From Halobacteriovoraceae bacterium (GTDB lineage Bacteria > Bdellovibrionota > Bacteriovoracia > Bacteriovoracales > Bacteriovoracaceae): a stretch of DNA of 14,827 nucleotides. The stretch spans positions 1 to 14,827 of the forward strand of contig JABJPQ010000310.1 of the NCBI GenBank assembly GCA_018663815.1, given 5' to 3'. A model generated the notes under the pieces. That model ran no database searches. It was not told where the DNA came from and saw nothing but the letters and a program-made list of their open reading frames with translations. Positions 7,716 to 14,827 of this stretch are shown one piece after another. How positions within the stretch are numbered: position 1 is the stretch's first letter; every line of letters begins with the position of its first letter. The position numbers and the translations under genes were made by a program.

Positions 7716-7969
7716 TTAGCAACCTCCTTGAGCATTTGGTTATCCAAGCTCAGGTCGGCCACGAGACGTTTTAAACGACGATTTTCATCCTCCATCGCTT
7801 TAAGCTTTTTTGCATCAGCAACTTCCATTCCATGATACTTTCTCTTCCATTTATACAAAGTTTGTTCACACATTCCATTTTTTCGGCAAACTTCCTTGGC
7901 CGGTATGCCAGTTTCAAATTCTTTTAAAACCTTGATAATTTGTTCTTCTGTGAATCTTTTTCTCTTCAT
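7703..7969 (-). CDS. IS3-family transposase OrfA (HTH protein)
   Basis: 88 residues. An HTH_Tnp_1 domain (RFTEEQIIKVLKEFE, then VCRKNGMCEQTLYKWKRKYHG) binds the element ends, and a leucine-rich coiled coil follows (EDENRRLKRLVADLSLDNQML) for multimerisation. The AGGAG ten bases before the ATG is a good ribosome-binding site. Translation either stops at the TAG at 7703-7705, giving a regulatory OrfA, or shifts -1 at the GGGAAAC heptamer into orfB. Confidence 0.92.
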   Translation of the reverse strand: MKRKRFTEEQIIKVLKEFETGIPAKEVCRKNGMCEQTLYKWKRKYHGMEVADAKKLKAMEDENRRLKRLVADLSLDNQMLKEVAKGNF

Positions 7970-7997
7970 TTTTGGTCTCCTGTTTATTGTTTTAACA

Positions 7998-8044
7998 CAG
8001 TGAGACTCACTTTTGAAATGGGCTAAGTTATGGGTTTATGGTCA
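7998..8044 (-). repeat. IS3 terminal inverted repeat, left end
   Basis: On the minus strand it begins TGACCATAAACCC and ends CACTG, matching the other end at 34 of 47 aligned positions. It lies upstream of orfA. It ends the reading frame of the interrupted HD-GYP-like gene by supplying DHKPIT and a TAG. Confidence 0.85.
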
Positions 8045-8325
8045 CTATCACTAAAACGCTCATAGTCATTTTCTGCATTTGTTATTACAACGCATAAGTC
8101 GCCTGAAGTGAGGATGTTGATAAGCTCATCAATATTTATTTTTGAATCAACAAGATTGCAATTTATGAAAATAAGTTTATACATTCCCAATTTGGGAAGG
8201 TGTTGCTTATTCAAAAACTCGCTGTGCGTGATAGATATATCTTTTTGTTTTGAGTTTAACATTCCTTCAATGAATGCTAAAAATTTGAAATCTTGTTCTA
8301 TTAAAAATACCTTATCAGGGGCCAT
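8023..8325 (-). pseudogene. 5' part of the HD-GYP-like gene split by IS3
   Basis: The frame gives 100 residues, of which 1-93 (to FSD) are host and the last seven come from the IS end. It is receiver-like: KVFLIEQDFKF at the start, a strand KLIFINCNLVD and then LCVVITNAEN. It aligns in place with the pseudo-receiver of the 438-residue paralog (MKILFLGN; ICIINVD; SPILLYSKN). The phospho-acceptor position reads INCN, so it is a pseudo-receiver. The ATG at 8325 overlaps the cheA fragment on the other strand and has no ribosome-binding site. The native start was probably lost or replaced at that breakpoint, leaving only a few residues missing. Confidence 0.78.
8045..8048. repeat. Target-site duplication CTAT, right copy
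   Basis: CTAT directly follows the IS3 end at 8044 and matches 6818-6821. Collapsing the two copies restores ...FSD-RLKRC... in one reading frame. Confidence 0.75.
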
Positions 8326-8983
8326 CAGTAAAGGCTTAATAAATGAGAACCAAGAGCTAAGTGAAGATGAGATTTTTTCTTTGATATTTAAGTCAGGCTT
8401 TTCTACTAGAGAAAGCGTATCAACTGTTTCAGGTCGAGGTGTTGGAATGGATGTTGTTCAAACGGCAGTTAAGGAATTGAAAGGAAGTATTAAAATTAAG
8501 TCTAAGATCGGACAAGGAACATCCTTTATAATTTCACTTCCACTTTCCTTATCAATAATTCAAGGTATGAAAATATTAGTTGATGAAAGTATTTATATTA
8601 TACCTCTATCTCAATTGATAGAGACTGTTAACTTTGAAAAACAGAGTGTCGAAACATCTACACAACATGGTCGAATGATTAATTTGAGAGGCGAAGTTAT
8701 ACCAGTAATGTCATTATCAACACTACTCCAAAGAGGTCCAAATAAAATGAAAAAATCAAATATGGCCATGAAAGGAATTATTACTATATTTCAAGGAGTA
8801 AAAGTTTCTTTCGAAGTGGATGAAATTATTGGCCAGCAAGAAGTCGTGATAAAGAAACTAGGGAAAGAAATGGAAGGTATACCAGGAGTGTTCGGTGGTG
8901 CAATATTAGGGGATGGACAGCCTGGGTTACTCTTAAATTTACATGATTTCTTAGATCATGGAGGTATTGATGTCGCAATCTAG
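8321..8983 (+). pseudogene. cheA: 3' end of a chemotaxis histidine kinase gene (cheA)
   Basis: CheA homology starts at about 8321 (AISKGLIN) and runs to the TAG at 8981-8983, about 220 residues. What remains is the end of the ATPase domain (LSEDEIFSLIF, GFSTRESV, the G2 box SGRGVGMDVV, GTSFIISLPLSLSI) and the whole CheW-like coupling domain (MINLRGEVIPVMSLSTLL, then LHDFL). The P1 phosphotransfer, P2, dimerisation domain and most of the ATPase are absent. Upstream the same frame stays open to 8108, but that stretch is antisense to the HD-GYP-like gene. The sequence lost at this breakpoint makes the kinase non-functional. It overlaps the cheW start by 14 bases, the normal arrangement of an operon. 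Confidence 0.88.
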
Positions 8984-9482
8984 TGAGCAAGTGAATGTTT
9001 TTTCTATCAGTGAAGATGAAGAAGTAGATGAAAATAAAATGAAGTATCTTGTTTTTTGGCTTCAAGGCGAGCGCTATGGGGCTCCATTGTTAACAGTTAA
9101 AGAAGTTTTACGAACTAGTGAAATAAAGAAAGTACCCTATATGGTTGATCACTTTAAAGGTGTTATAAACTTAAGAGGTCAAATCGTTAGCGTCATCGAC
9201 TTAAGAGCAAGATTTGGCTTGAGTTCAGAAATTATATCTGGCACCTATATCTTAGTTTTTGAGACAAACAATGGTCTTTTAGGTGCAATTGTAGACGAGA
9301 TTGACTCTGTTATCAAAATAGAAGATGAGGATGTCGATACAAACCCACTAATTGAGACAAAAGTTCCAATAGATTTTTTTATTGGTGTTGGAAAGCTATC
9401 TAATGGGCTGGTAAATATGGTGGATATTTCCAAATGTATATCGGAAGATGATTTAAGGTTAATAAAAAAGGCAAATGGTTAA
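8970..9482 (+). CDS. cheW: Chemotaxis coupling protein CheW
   Basis: 170 residues. The ATG at 8970 is chosen over the one at 8958 because GGAGG (8960-8964) stands five bases before it; the first would have no such site. The CheW fold is complete: KMKYLVFWLQGERYGAPLLTVKEVLR, then VPYMVDHFKGVINLRGQIVSVIDLRARFGL, IVDEIDSVIKI and FFIGVGKLSNGLVNMVDISK. CheW links chemoreceptors to CheA at the membrane. The acidic N-terminal 20 residues are an extension. Its start lies inside the cheA fragment, and a receptor gene follows after 20 bases. With the neighbouring kinase and receptor broken, it can only act if partners are encoded elsewhere. Confidence 0.95.
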   Translation: MSQSSEQVNVFSISEDEEVDENKMKYLVFWLQGERYGAPLLTVKEVLRTSEIKKVPYMVDHFKGVINLRGQIVSVIDLRARFGLSSEIISGTYILVFETNNGLLGAIVDEIDSVIKIEDEDVDTNPLIETKVPIDFFIGVGKLSNGLVNMVDISKCISEDDLRLIKKANG

Positions 9483-9502
9483 TATATAAATAAGGAAAAA
9501 TT

Positions 9503-10828
9503 ATGAAACGTTTAAACTTAAAAACAAAATTAGTCATAGCATTCTTGCTAGTTGGACTTATTCCGTTGGCAGGAATTGGTTATTATGCATATAATAAAAC
9601 GAGTGAGGCTTTAGAAGTTGCCGCGTATGACAAGCTCGCAGCAGTCAGAGCGATAAAGGCATCATCAATAAAAAGATATTTTGAGTCTATCCGAGACCAA
9701 GTCATAACCTTTAGTGAAGACGAAATGGTCGTTAATGCCATGACCCAGTTTAAAAAAAGTTTTAAAAATTTTAGAGGTGAAAATAAAGTCACCAATACTG
9801 ATTTAGTAAAGATGAAAGAAAACGTAGAGTCATATTACAGAAATGAATTTTCAAGTGAGTATGCAAATCAAAATCCTGGAAAAAAACCAGTTGTATTGAA
9901 CTTACTAAACCGGCTTGATAAAGATTCACTGGCCCTTCAATACCATTATATTTCTAATAATAAATATCCATTGGGTTCAAAGAATGAACTTAATAAAAAC
10001 AAGGATAATTCGAAATATAGCGAACAGCATGGCAGGGTTCATCCAATCATTGCAAACTACCTTAAAAAGTTTGGTTATTATGATATTTTCTTAGTTGATT
10101 CAGAGTCTGGTGATATAATCTATTCAGTTTTTAAAGAGTTGGATTTTTCAACATCCCTTATAGATGGACCCTATGCGAATACAAACTTCGGAGAAGCATT
10201 TAGAAGTGCAAATAGATTAAATGATCCAAATGAATTTGTAATAGTTGATTATAAAAAATATGGGCCATCATATGAATCTCCAGCAAGCTTCATCGCGTCT
10301 CCAATTTTCAAGAACGGGAAAAGAATTGGAGTTGCAATATTCCAAATGCCAATTGATAAAATTAACGGCATCATGGGGGAAAGGGATGGCATGGGAATGA
10401 CGGGCGAAACATACCTTATTGGTAATGACTCCCTTATGAGATCTGATTCATTTAAAGACACCAAAAATCATTCAGTAGTAGCTTCCTTTAAAAATAAAGA
10501 TTCAGGAAAAATAAGTACAATTGCGTCTAAAAGAGCATTAAACGGAGAAGTTGGTAGGGCCCAAATTAAAAGTTACTCGGGCGAATCCGTTTTATCCTCC
10601 TACTCACCTATAGATATTCTAGGGTTAAGGTGGGCAATAGTTAGTGAGACTTCTGAAACCGAAGCATTAAATACTGTCATTACTCTAAAAATGTGGATGA
10701 TCATTGTTACAATTGCAGTTAGCTTTCTTATATTACTTGTTGGAGTTTTTATGGGGAGAAGGATTGCCATTCCAATTTTAAAAATTGCTGAAGGCTTATT
10801 CAACAGATCTGTATTGGTTGATTCGTAA
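9503..10828 (+). pseudogene. Methyl-accepting chemotaxis protein, 3'-truncated
   Basis: The open frame has 441 codons, with AAGGA seven bases before the ATG. A first membrane helix covers about residues 8-28. A large periplasmic dCache-like sensor region follows (about 35-390; YDIFLVDSESGDIIYSV, ASPIFKNGKRIGVAIFQMP, MTGETYLIGNDSLMRS). A second helix covers about 397-418, then GRRIAIPILKIAEGLF begins the HAMP region. The frame ends within a few codons, at the probable IS66 border (10825). The rest of HAMP and the entire methyl-accepting signalling domain, about 250 residues or more, are missing, so the receptor cannot signal to CheA. The start and sensor part are undamaged, so the break is recent or the sensor is still under selection. 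Confidence 0.88.
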
Positions 10829-10931
10829 CTCAGGCACAGGTCATCTAACTATTAGAATTTAAAAAGAGCGTCTGCCAAAACAGTTTATTTTGGTATTTTA
10901 CTCTGAATATTATTTTTAATTAAGAGGTGGA

Positions 10932-12383
10932 TTAAGCCTGGGCCCATTCGAGTGGAGTTTGAAGCTCTTCTTCGTTTGAAAATCGGTAGGCTTGATCATT
11001 TAGATACGCTCTTGAGTTGATTTTGAGCATTTTACAGGTCTCAATGATCGTATAATAAAACATCGCCACATCAGCACCATTTATCGTTCGATAACCATTA
11101 TAATTATCTCGTCCTTTGACTGGATTTCTGAGAGCTCGTTCCGCTAAATTATTGGTCAGAGGTATCTTGGCATCTTTTACAAAATGAGTCAGTCCCTCCC
11201 ATAAATTTAGAGTATAGGCGACTGCTTTTCCGAGTCCTGATCTGGGAAGTATGTTTCGTTCTAATTTATAGAGTAAATCTTGGAGCTCACCTAATATCTT
11301 TGTTGATTTAGTTTTTCTAAGATTTCCTAGTCGCTTAAAGCTTCCTTTACAACTTCGATCTATCCTGAAAAGCTCATCAATTAGTTCGATGACATGTTCT
11401 GCCTGCGCGTAATTTTGAAGACAATCAAAAAACTTACGTCTTGCGTGGGACCAGCAGTGGGCGACTTTGATTTTTCTTCCTTTTTTGAAGCGGTTATAGC
11501 CAGAAAAGCCGTCATTAATGATAACTCCTTCAAAATCTCCAAGCATTTCGCTGGCAACCTCTCCAGATCTAGTAGTTTCATATTGAAAGTAGGCACCGTA
11601 TTTATTTCCCATGGACCATATAAAGCCATTGGTATTAGTGGAGAGGATTTTTCCTCTAGTTTCATCAATATGCACATAACCATATTTTAGAATTTCATTT
11701 TTTATTTTCTCCGCAATCGGTTCTAGGTTTTGAAACAGTGTTTCCGTTTGAGAATAAAGCGTTTTTGTATCAATCTTTAGACCTTGTTCTTCAAAAAGTC
11801 TGCTTTGTCGCTCTAGTGGAAGATGATAGCTGAATTTATCTACTGCAACTGATACAGCAAAAGGAATTGAATACTTTGAACCTTTTTTTAGTCTTGCGCC
11901 ACCTTTTGCAGTGACTATCTTTTCACATGACTTGCATCGATATTTTTGTCTTAGATGTTTTTTTAGCAATATTGTTTTTTCAATAATATCGAGCTCATCA
12001 TAGTTTTCTGTTTGTCCTTTTATTTCTTCAAGGGACCCCTTGCAGCAGGGGCATTTATCTTGCTCATGAACGATTTCAATTTGGGGTACTTGCTCTTTCT
12101 TTTCAGGGGCGACTTCAACAGGAGGAATGTTATGGGGAAGAAGCTCTTTTTGATCTTTACGATTTGGTCGAAACTTTTCTAGCGATTCCTTTCCATTTGC
12201 AAAAAATCTTCGGTTTAACATCTCAATTTTATCATTAAGCTCTATCAGCTGAGCTTGATTATTATCAGAATTTAAAAGAGAAGCATTCTGCTTTTGCAAA
12301 AGAGTGATCGATCCATGAAGAACATCAATGTATTGATTTAGATATTCAGGATTCGTTTTTAAATCTGCTCTTATTTTTTCCAT
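10932..12383 (-). CDS. tnpC: IS66-family transposase TnpC (DDE)
   Basis: 483 residues from the ATG at 12383. The frame extends to a TTG at 12431, but the IS66 N-terminus normally starts as here (MEKIRADLKTNPEYLNQYIDVL). The order is: leucine-zipper-like helix (IELNDKIEMLNRRFF), zinc-finger region with CPCCKGSLEE and CKSCEKIV, then the DDE core. Visible core motifs are YVHIDETRGKI, VIINDGFSGYNRF, HCWSHARRKFFD and NNLAERALRNPVKGRDNY, so catalytic Asp, Asp and Glu are in place. The C-terminus (TPLEWAQA) matches the IS66 tail. It overlaps tnpB by 38 bases. No inactivating change is seen. Confidence 0.93.
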   Translation of the reverse strand: MEKIRADLKTNPEYLNQYIDVLHGSITLLQKQNASLLNSDNNQAQLIELNDKIEMLNRRFFANGKESLEKFRPNRKDQKELLPHNIPPVEVAPEKKEQVPQIEIVHEQDKCPCCKGSLEEIKGQTENYDELDIIEKTILLKKHLRQKYRCKSCEKIVTAKGGARLKKGSKYSIPFAVSVAVDKFSYHLPLERQSRLFEEQGLKIDTKTLYSQTETLFQNLEPIAEKIKNEILKYGYVHIDETRGKILSTNTNGFIWSMGNKYGAYFQYETTRSGEVASEMLGDFEGVIINDGFSGYNRFKKGRKIKVAHCWSHARRKFFDCLQNYAQAEHVIELIDELFRIDRSCKGSFKRLGNLRKTKSTKILGELQDLLYKLERNILPRSGLGKAVAYTLNLWEGLTHFVKDAKIPLTNNLAERALRNPVKGRDNYNGYRTINGADVAMFYYTIIETCKMLKINSRAYLNDQAYRFSNEEELQTPLEWAQA

Positions 12384-12720
12384 ATTCAAACCGTTTAGGA
12401 GACATTGGCAGCTTAACCTTACCGCCTTCAAAAATCAAGGCCAGTTCTGACATTGTTATTTTTTGATTTTCTTCAAAAAAAGTAAAATGCATAAAGCTTC
12501 CGACTTCCATTCTTTTGTGAATAATAACGAGACCTGTCCCATCGAAACATAGTGCCTTGCAAAGGCGCCGACTTTTATTCACAAATAAGAAGATGGCGCC
12601 GCTTAGAAGCTCAAGCTTCATTTGTCCTTCTACAATACTTGCGAGTCCATCATGTCCCTTTCTCATATCCACAGGTTCACGGTGAACATATACCTCGAGA
12701 TTACGATGGTTAAAAATCAT
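12346..12720 (-). CDS. tnpB: IS66 accessory protein TnpB (Orf2 family)
   Basis: 124 residues with the IS66 Orf2 signature: VDMRKGHDGLASIV, then SGAIFLFVNKSRRLCKALCFDGTGLVIIHKRMEVG. The family is required for IS66 transposition, but its biochemical role is unsettled. The ATG overlaps the tnpA stop as ATGA, and the 3' end overlaps tnpC, so the three genes are translationally coupled. Length is normal for the family. Confidence 0.92.
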   Translation of the reverse strand: MIFNHRNLEVYVHREPVDMRKGHDGLASIVEGQMKLELLSGAIFLFVNKSRRLCKALCFDGTGLVIIHKRMEVGSFMHFTFFEENQKITMSELALIFEGGKVKLPMSPKRFEYGKNKSRFKNES

Positions 12721-13031
12721 TGAATAAGAGAAAGAACTTTGGAGAGGTCTTGAATTTTAAGACCCGTAATAATTGTAATATTGGATGATTCTGGAAGATC
12801 GGCGACGATTGCTGCTTTTGAGAAAACTTGTTTCTTTACTTTACCATCTCTCCATTTTGTCAGGGTTGTTTCGTGGACACCCGTAATTTCCGAAACCTCC
12901 TTAATGGAAAAGCCTCCATTAAGAGCAATTTTGGCCTTCTCTTTAAGCTCTTTTGAATATCTTCTTGAAGACACATTTTTTCTATGCTCTGAAAATTGGG
13001 TTCCTAATTCTATAAACTCATCTCTTGTCAT
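12717..13031 (-). CDS. tnpA: IS66 accessory protein TnpA (HTH)
   Basis: 104 residues, first gene of the element. The central helix-turn-helix (RYSKELKEKAKIALNGG, then SIKEVSEITGVHETTLTKWR) is typical of IS66 TnpA, a DNA-binding helper. The C-terminus (NITIITGLKIQDLSKVLSLI) also fits the family. AAGGAG lies six bases before the ATG. It overlaps tnpB by four bases. Confidence 0.88.
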   Translation of the reverse strand: MTRDEFIELGTQFSEHRKNVSSRRYSKELKEKAKIALNGGFSIKEVSEITGVHETTLTKWRDGKVKKQVFSKAAIVADLPESSNITIITGLKIQDLSKVLSLIQ

Positions 13032-13069
13032 AAGATCTCCTTGATAACAAAAGAATAATTGGAATTACA

Positions 13070-13750
13070 TTAAGAGGATAGAGGGTGACTCACGCCGAAC
13101 ATACGCTTAAAGGCGACTAACAACCGTTGGAGCTGTGGTTTATCGAAAGGCTCCCAGTTTTGCCAACGTCTTCGTCCTCGAATTGTGTATCCATTATTGA
13201 TCGCGAGAAACTCTGGAGTATCAAAGTAGTAATCGTCCATTAGGTCTCGACCTTGCAATAAATACCTTGATCCTGATCTTGGATCAATAGGAAAACGATT
13301 CTTTTCAATACTTAGCCACAAGTAAGGAGAAGCTTCCCTAACGTGATGACTGTCTTCGTCCCACCTCATCTCATCTATTCCAAAGCCTGTACTAAACGCT
13401 TCACACTTTGTGCATGTATTAAGGTTTATAAAGTTAAGATAAGCCCTATCTATTTTTGCAGTATCTCCACGCAATGTTTTATACATTCTTTGGGGAGAAA
13501 AAGATACAGCATCACATTTTAAACGCTTTGTGCTTTCTATTTCGATTCCACTACGAACATCATCTGGTCTACTTGGTAAAATATGTGCCTGTTTGTGAAA
13601 AAATAGATTGAAGAGTTGGTGGGTTAATTTATCAGTGACTGTTAAGTCGGAACCTTCGCTGGACCATGAAACGTTGATAGTCGTTATAGAAAAAATACTT
13701 AGAACTAAAAAGCTTCTTAAAACAAAAACTAATACTTTGATTATTTTCAT
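13070..13750 (-). pseudogene. Secreted CYTH-like protein, probably 3'-truncated by IS66
   Basis: 226 codons. Residues 1-30 form a signal peptide (hydrophobic VLVFVLRSFLVLSIF, cleavage near VSWS-SEG), so the product is exported. Residues 174-196 (YYFDTPEFLAINNGYTIRGRRR) match the CYTH/triphosphate-tunnel pattern YfDTpdxxLxxxGxxLRxR, and IEIESTKRLKC at about 69-79 could be the preceding EIExK strand. The host sequence seems to stop at RMFG (13094) and the last six or seven codons (VSHPLSS) come from the IS66 end. A complete CYTH domain would need more than 100 further residues. Cys113, Cys116 (CTKC) and Cys80 are present. A weak AGAGGG lies 11 bases before the ATG. The CYTH call is moderate; a phosphohydrolase function is not claimed. 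Confidence 0.6.
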
Positions 13751-13976
13751 TGTACCAAAAACCCTCTATTTCAAAATTGTAATCTTGTTTCGACATTTAT
13801 ATCATTTTGTATATTTAGAATTATCAAATGACAGCTTTTAAACTTACCATTACCCATAATTTACATAGCTACTTATAATCAAGGATGGCAAAAGTACTGA
13901 AATTACGTAGATTCTATACCCGATATCTTTAGGCCGTTTTCCTCAAGTATCACTTTCGAGAGCCGTTAAGCTATAT
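13751..13976. other. Divergent intergenic region without recognised feature
   Basis: These 226 bases separate the leftward CYTH-like gene from the rightward DUF333-like gene and should contain both promoters. I see no convincing boxes, repeat, RNA gene or short coding frame. Confidence 0.4.
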
Positions 13977-14345
13977 ATGAATATACTCTTAATGCTAACC
14001 TTGCTTACTATTTCAAATCAAAGTATCGCTGAAGACTTGTTCTTAAACATGACAGGGAAAGTGATTACAATAAAGATAAGACAGCTCAAAAAGGTTAAAG
14101 TGAATCAATCCTGTTATGAAAGTAAAGATAATTGTATGGCGCTAAAAGCACTAAATATACCAAAGAAGAAAAGTATCGCTCGAAAACTAGCTGGACATCC
14201 GGCGAGTTTAAATTGTCAGCGTGTTCAAGGCAATTCAATTATTTTACAAGACAAAATGAAGAACGAATTTGACTATTGTGCATTTTCTGACAAAAGCATG
14301 GTTAATTCTTGGGATCTTTTAAATAGTTCTGGGAGTAATAAATGA
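13977..14345 (+). CDS. Small secreted DUF333-like protein
   Basis: 122 residues. A short signal peptide (MNILLMLTLLTISNQSIA, cleavage before EDL) is followed by a basic middle part with Cys46 and Cys53. The C-terminal region HPASLNC (74-80) and YCAFSDKSMVNSWDLL (100-115) resembles DUF333, whose pattern is NPASxYC followed by GxCxFxDGSxCxxWxL. The second half of the usual Cys pair (CEEW) reads MVNSW here. DUF333 proteins have no established function. No good ribosome-binding site precedes the ATG. It overlaps the next gene by ATGA, so both are likely one operon. Confidence 0.7.
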   Translation: MNILLMLTLLTISNQSIAEDLFLNMTGKVITIKIRQLKKVKVNQSCYESKDNCMALKALNIPKKKSIARKLAGHPASLNCQRVQGNSIILQDKMKNEFDYCAFSDKSMVNSWDLLNSSGSNK

Positions 14346-14827
14346 AATATTTACTGCTGATAATATTTGTATTAACCTTTTCGCTCACTTGCATGGCCGG
14401 TAAGTATCTGGCATTTGAGAAAGTAAATAAGTTTTTATACCCCACCCAAGAGAGTCAGAAAGTAATTGATCTTGGAAGGGATCGATCGCAAGGTGCTTCT
14501 GGAGATTGTTCCGCATTTTCTCTTAGCAAAAGATTAGAATATTTGTGCAAAATGAATAATGATTGTGAGTTAAATGGTGATGAAATCTCTCCCTTATATA
14601 TTCAAGCCGTAAATGATGGTGGAATCACGCTTGCCCCTGAACAAGCGGAAATATTTAAAATACTTAGAAAGTTAAAACACAACGAGAACAAAAAACTCTC
14701 ACTTGTTAAGGAAAGCTGTGCTCCCTTTGCTCAAAGTCTTTACCAAAAGTGGATAAACAAAGAGGCCGGCGAATCTCACCATGATACAGTTGAAGGGGTC
14801 CGTTACTTAAATACTATTTATCAAAAA
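14342..14827 (+). CDS. Secreted papain-like cysteine protease, 3' end outside window
   Basis: 162 codons visible, open at the window edge. Residues 1-19 are a signal peptide (YLLLIIFVLTFSLTCMA). The motif RSQGASGDCSAFS (48-60) corresponds to the papain active site QGxCGSCWAF: Gln50 would be the oxyanion residue and Cys56 the nucleophile, with Ser in place of Trp after it. ISPLYI (82-87) matches the LSxQxL segment downstream in C1A peptidases. The catalytic His and Asn would lie beyond the window. No pro-region of normal length precedes the motif. It shares an ATGA overlap with the DUF333-like gene, so the two are probably co-translated exported partners. Family assignment is moderate. Confidence 0.72.
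   Translation, partial: MKYLLLIIFVLTFSLTCMAGKYLAFEKVNKFLYPTQESQKVIDLGRDRSQGASGDCSAFSLSKRLEYLCKMNNDCELNGDEISPLYIQAVNDGGITLAPEQAEIFKILRKLKHNENKKLSLVKESCAPFAQSLYQKWINKEAGESHHDTVEGVRYLNTIYQK

Larger units (their letters stand above)
6822..8044 (-). mobile_element. Complete IS3-family insertion sequence (IS407-like)
   Basis: 1223 bp, bounded by TG and CA. Terminal inverted repeats are at 6822-6867 and 7998-8044: the outer 12 bases TGACCATAAACC are identical and about 34 of 47 aligned positions match. It is flanked by a 4-bp CTAT duplication. It carries orfA and orfB joined by a -1 frameshift signal. The length, long inverted repeats, 4-bp duplication and OrfA sequence (RFTEEQI, ENRRLKRLVADLSLDNQMLKEV) fit what I recall of the IS407 group. 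Transposase motifs are intact, so the copy looks potentially active. It splits an HD-GYP-like gene. Confidence 0.92.
10825..13093 (-). mobile_element. IS66-family insertion sequence
   Basis: Contains the full three-gene IS66 set tnpA, tnpB and tnpC, reading leftward with overlaps. Candidate ends are GTAACTCA at 10825 and, inverted, GTGAGTCA at 13093, about 14 of 24 matches over the terminal bases with one gap. IS66 elements usually start with GTAA. Both flanking genes lose homology exactly at these ends: the chemoreceptor on the left and the CYTH-like gene on the right. The expected 8-bp target duplication is absent (GTTGATTC against GCCGAACA), which suggests rearrangement after insertion. 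Family assignment is firm; the exact ends are moderate. Confidence 0.8.

Noticed and set aside
6839..8026. TTAG...CACTG inverted repeats as the IS3 ends
   Set aside because: Repeat similarity continues outward through TGACCATAAACC on both sides, and only the outer ends give TG...CA, a target duplication and frame restoration.
8108..8320. Upstream part of the open frame continuous with the cheA fragment
   Set aside because: It is the antisense of the HD-GYP-like gene 5' fragment and has no CheA features; the frame is open by chance.
10802..10862. Short frame reading TDLYWLIRNSGTGHLTIRI after the receptor break
   Set aside because: It looks protein-like but is only about 20 residues, has no start, and crosses the probable IS66 border; likely chance.
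10875..10893. Hairpin CCAAAA/TTTTGG as a terminator after tnpC
   Set aside because: Only six AT-rich base pairs and no adjacent T-tract on the minus strand; too weak to call.
11381..11690. Open frames on both strands inside tnpC
   Set aside because: They are out of frame with, or antisense to, a complete IS66 transposase and show no independent features.
1..14827. CRISPR arrays, tRNA or rRNA genes, riboswitches
   Set aside because: No regularly spaced repeats, cloverleaf-like sequences or conserved RNA motifs were seen on either strand.

Overview
The window is AT-rich DNA from a Gram-negative bacterium. It holds many signalling genes (hybrid histidine kinase, receiver protein, HD-GYP-like proteins, chemotaxis genes) and small secreted proteins. 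The paralogous proteins that join a pseudo-receiver to a degenerate HD-GYP domain recall the Bdellovibrionota/Bacteriovorax group. That placement rests on general resemblance only and is tentative.

Layout: (1) 1-269 holds the 5' end of a leftward gene that leaves the window and a 21-bp perfect inverted repeat whose arms each carry a ribosome-binding site and start codon. (2) 270-4952 is a tight leftward operon: membrane hybrid histidine kinase, then an HD-GYP-like protein with a pseudo-receiver (4-bp ATGA overlap), then a 566-residue protein with two receiver-like regions. (3) 4953-5343 is a divergent intergenic region with a possible DUF488 gene remnant and an 11-bp-arm palindrome. (4) 5344-5724 is a rightward single-domain response regulator. 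(5) 5776-8325 is a second, paralogous HD-GYP-like gene cut in two by a complete IS3-family element (6822-8044, probably IS407 group). The element has about 47-bp terminal inverted repeats, a 4-bp CTAT target duplication and a textbook -1 frameshift cassette. Removing the element and one target copy restores an in-frame 440-residue protein, against 438 for the paralog. (6) 8321-10828 is a chemotaxis remnant: the 3' end of cheA, an intact cheW, and a chemoreceptor gene cut off at the start of its HAMP region. (7) 10825-13093 is an IS66-family element with tnpA, tnpB and tnpC. (8) 13070-13750 is a leftward secreted CYTH-like protein that seems to lose its C-terminus at the IS66 edge. (9) 13977-14827 is a rightward pair of secreted proteins, DUF333-like then papain-like, the second leaving the window.

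The right half is a mosaic of breakpoints. cheA abuts the opposite-strand HD-GYP-like gene with no element at the join. IS66 has a different broken gene on each side and no target duplication, which suggests recombination between IS66 copies instead of simple insertion. The left operon looks intact and probably forms one signalling unit: kinase, HD-GYP-like output and receiver-like adaptor, perhaps with the divergent regulator at 5344.
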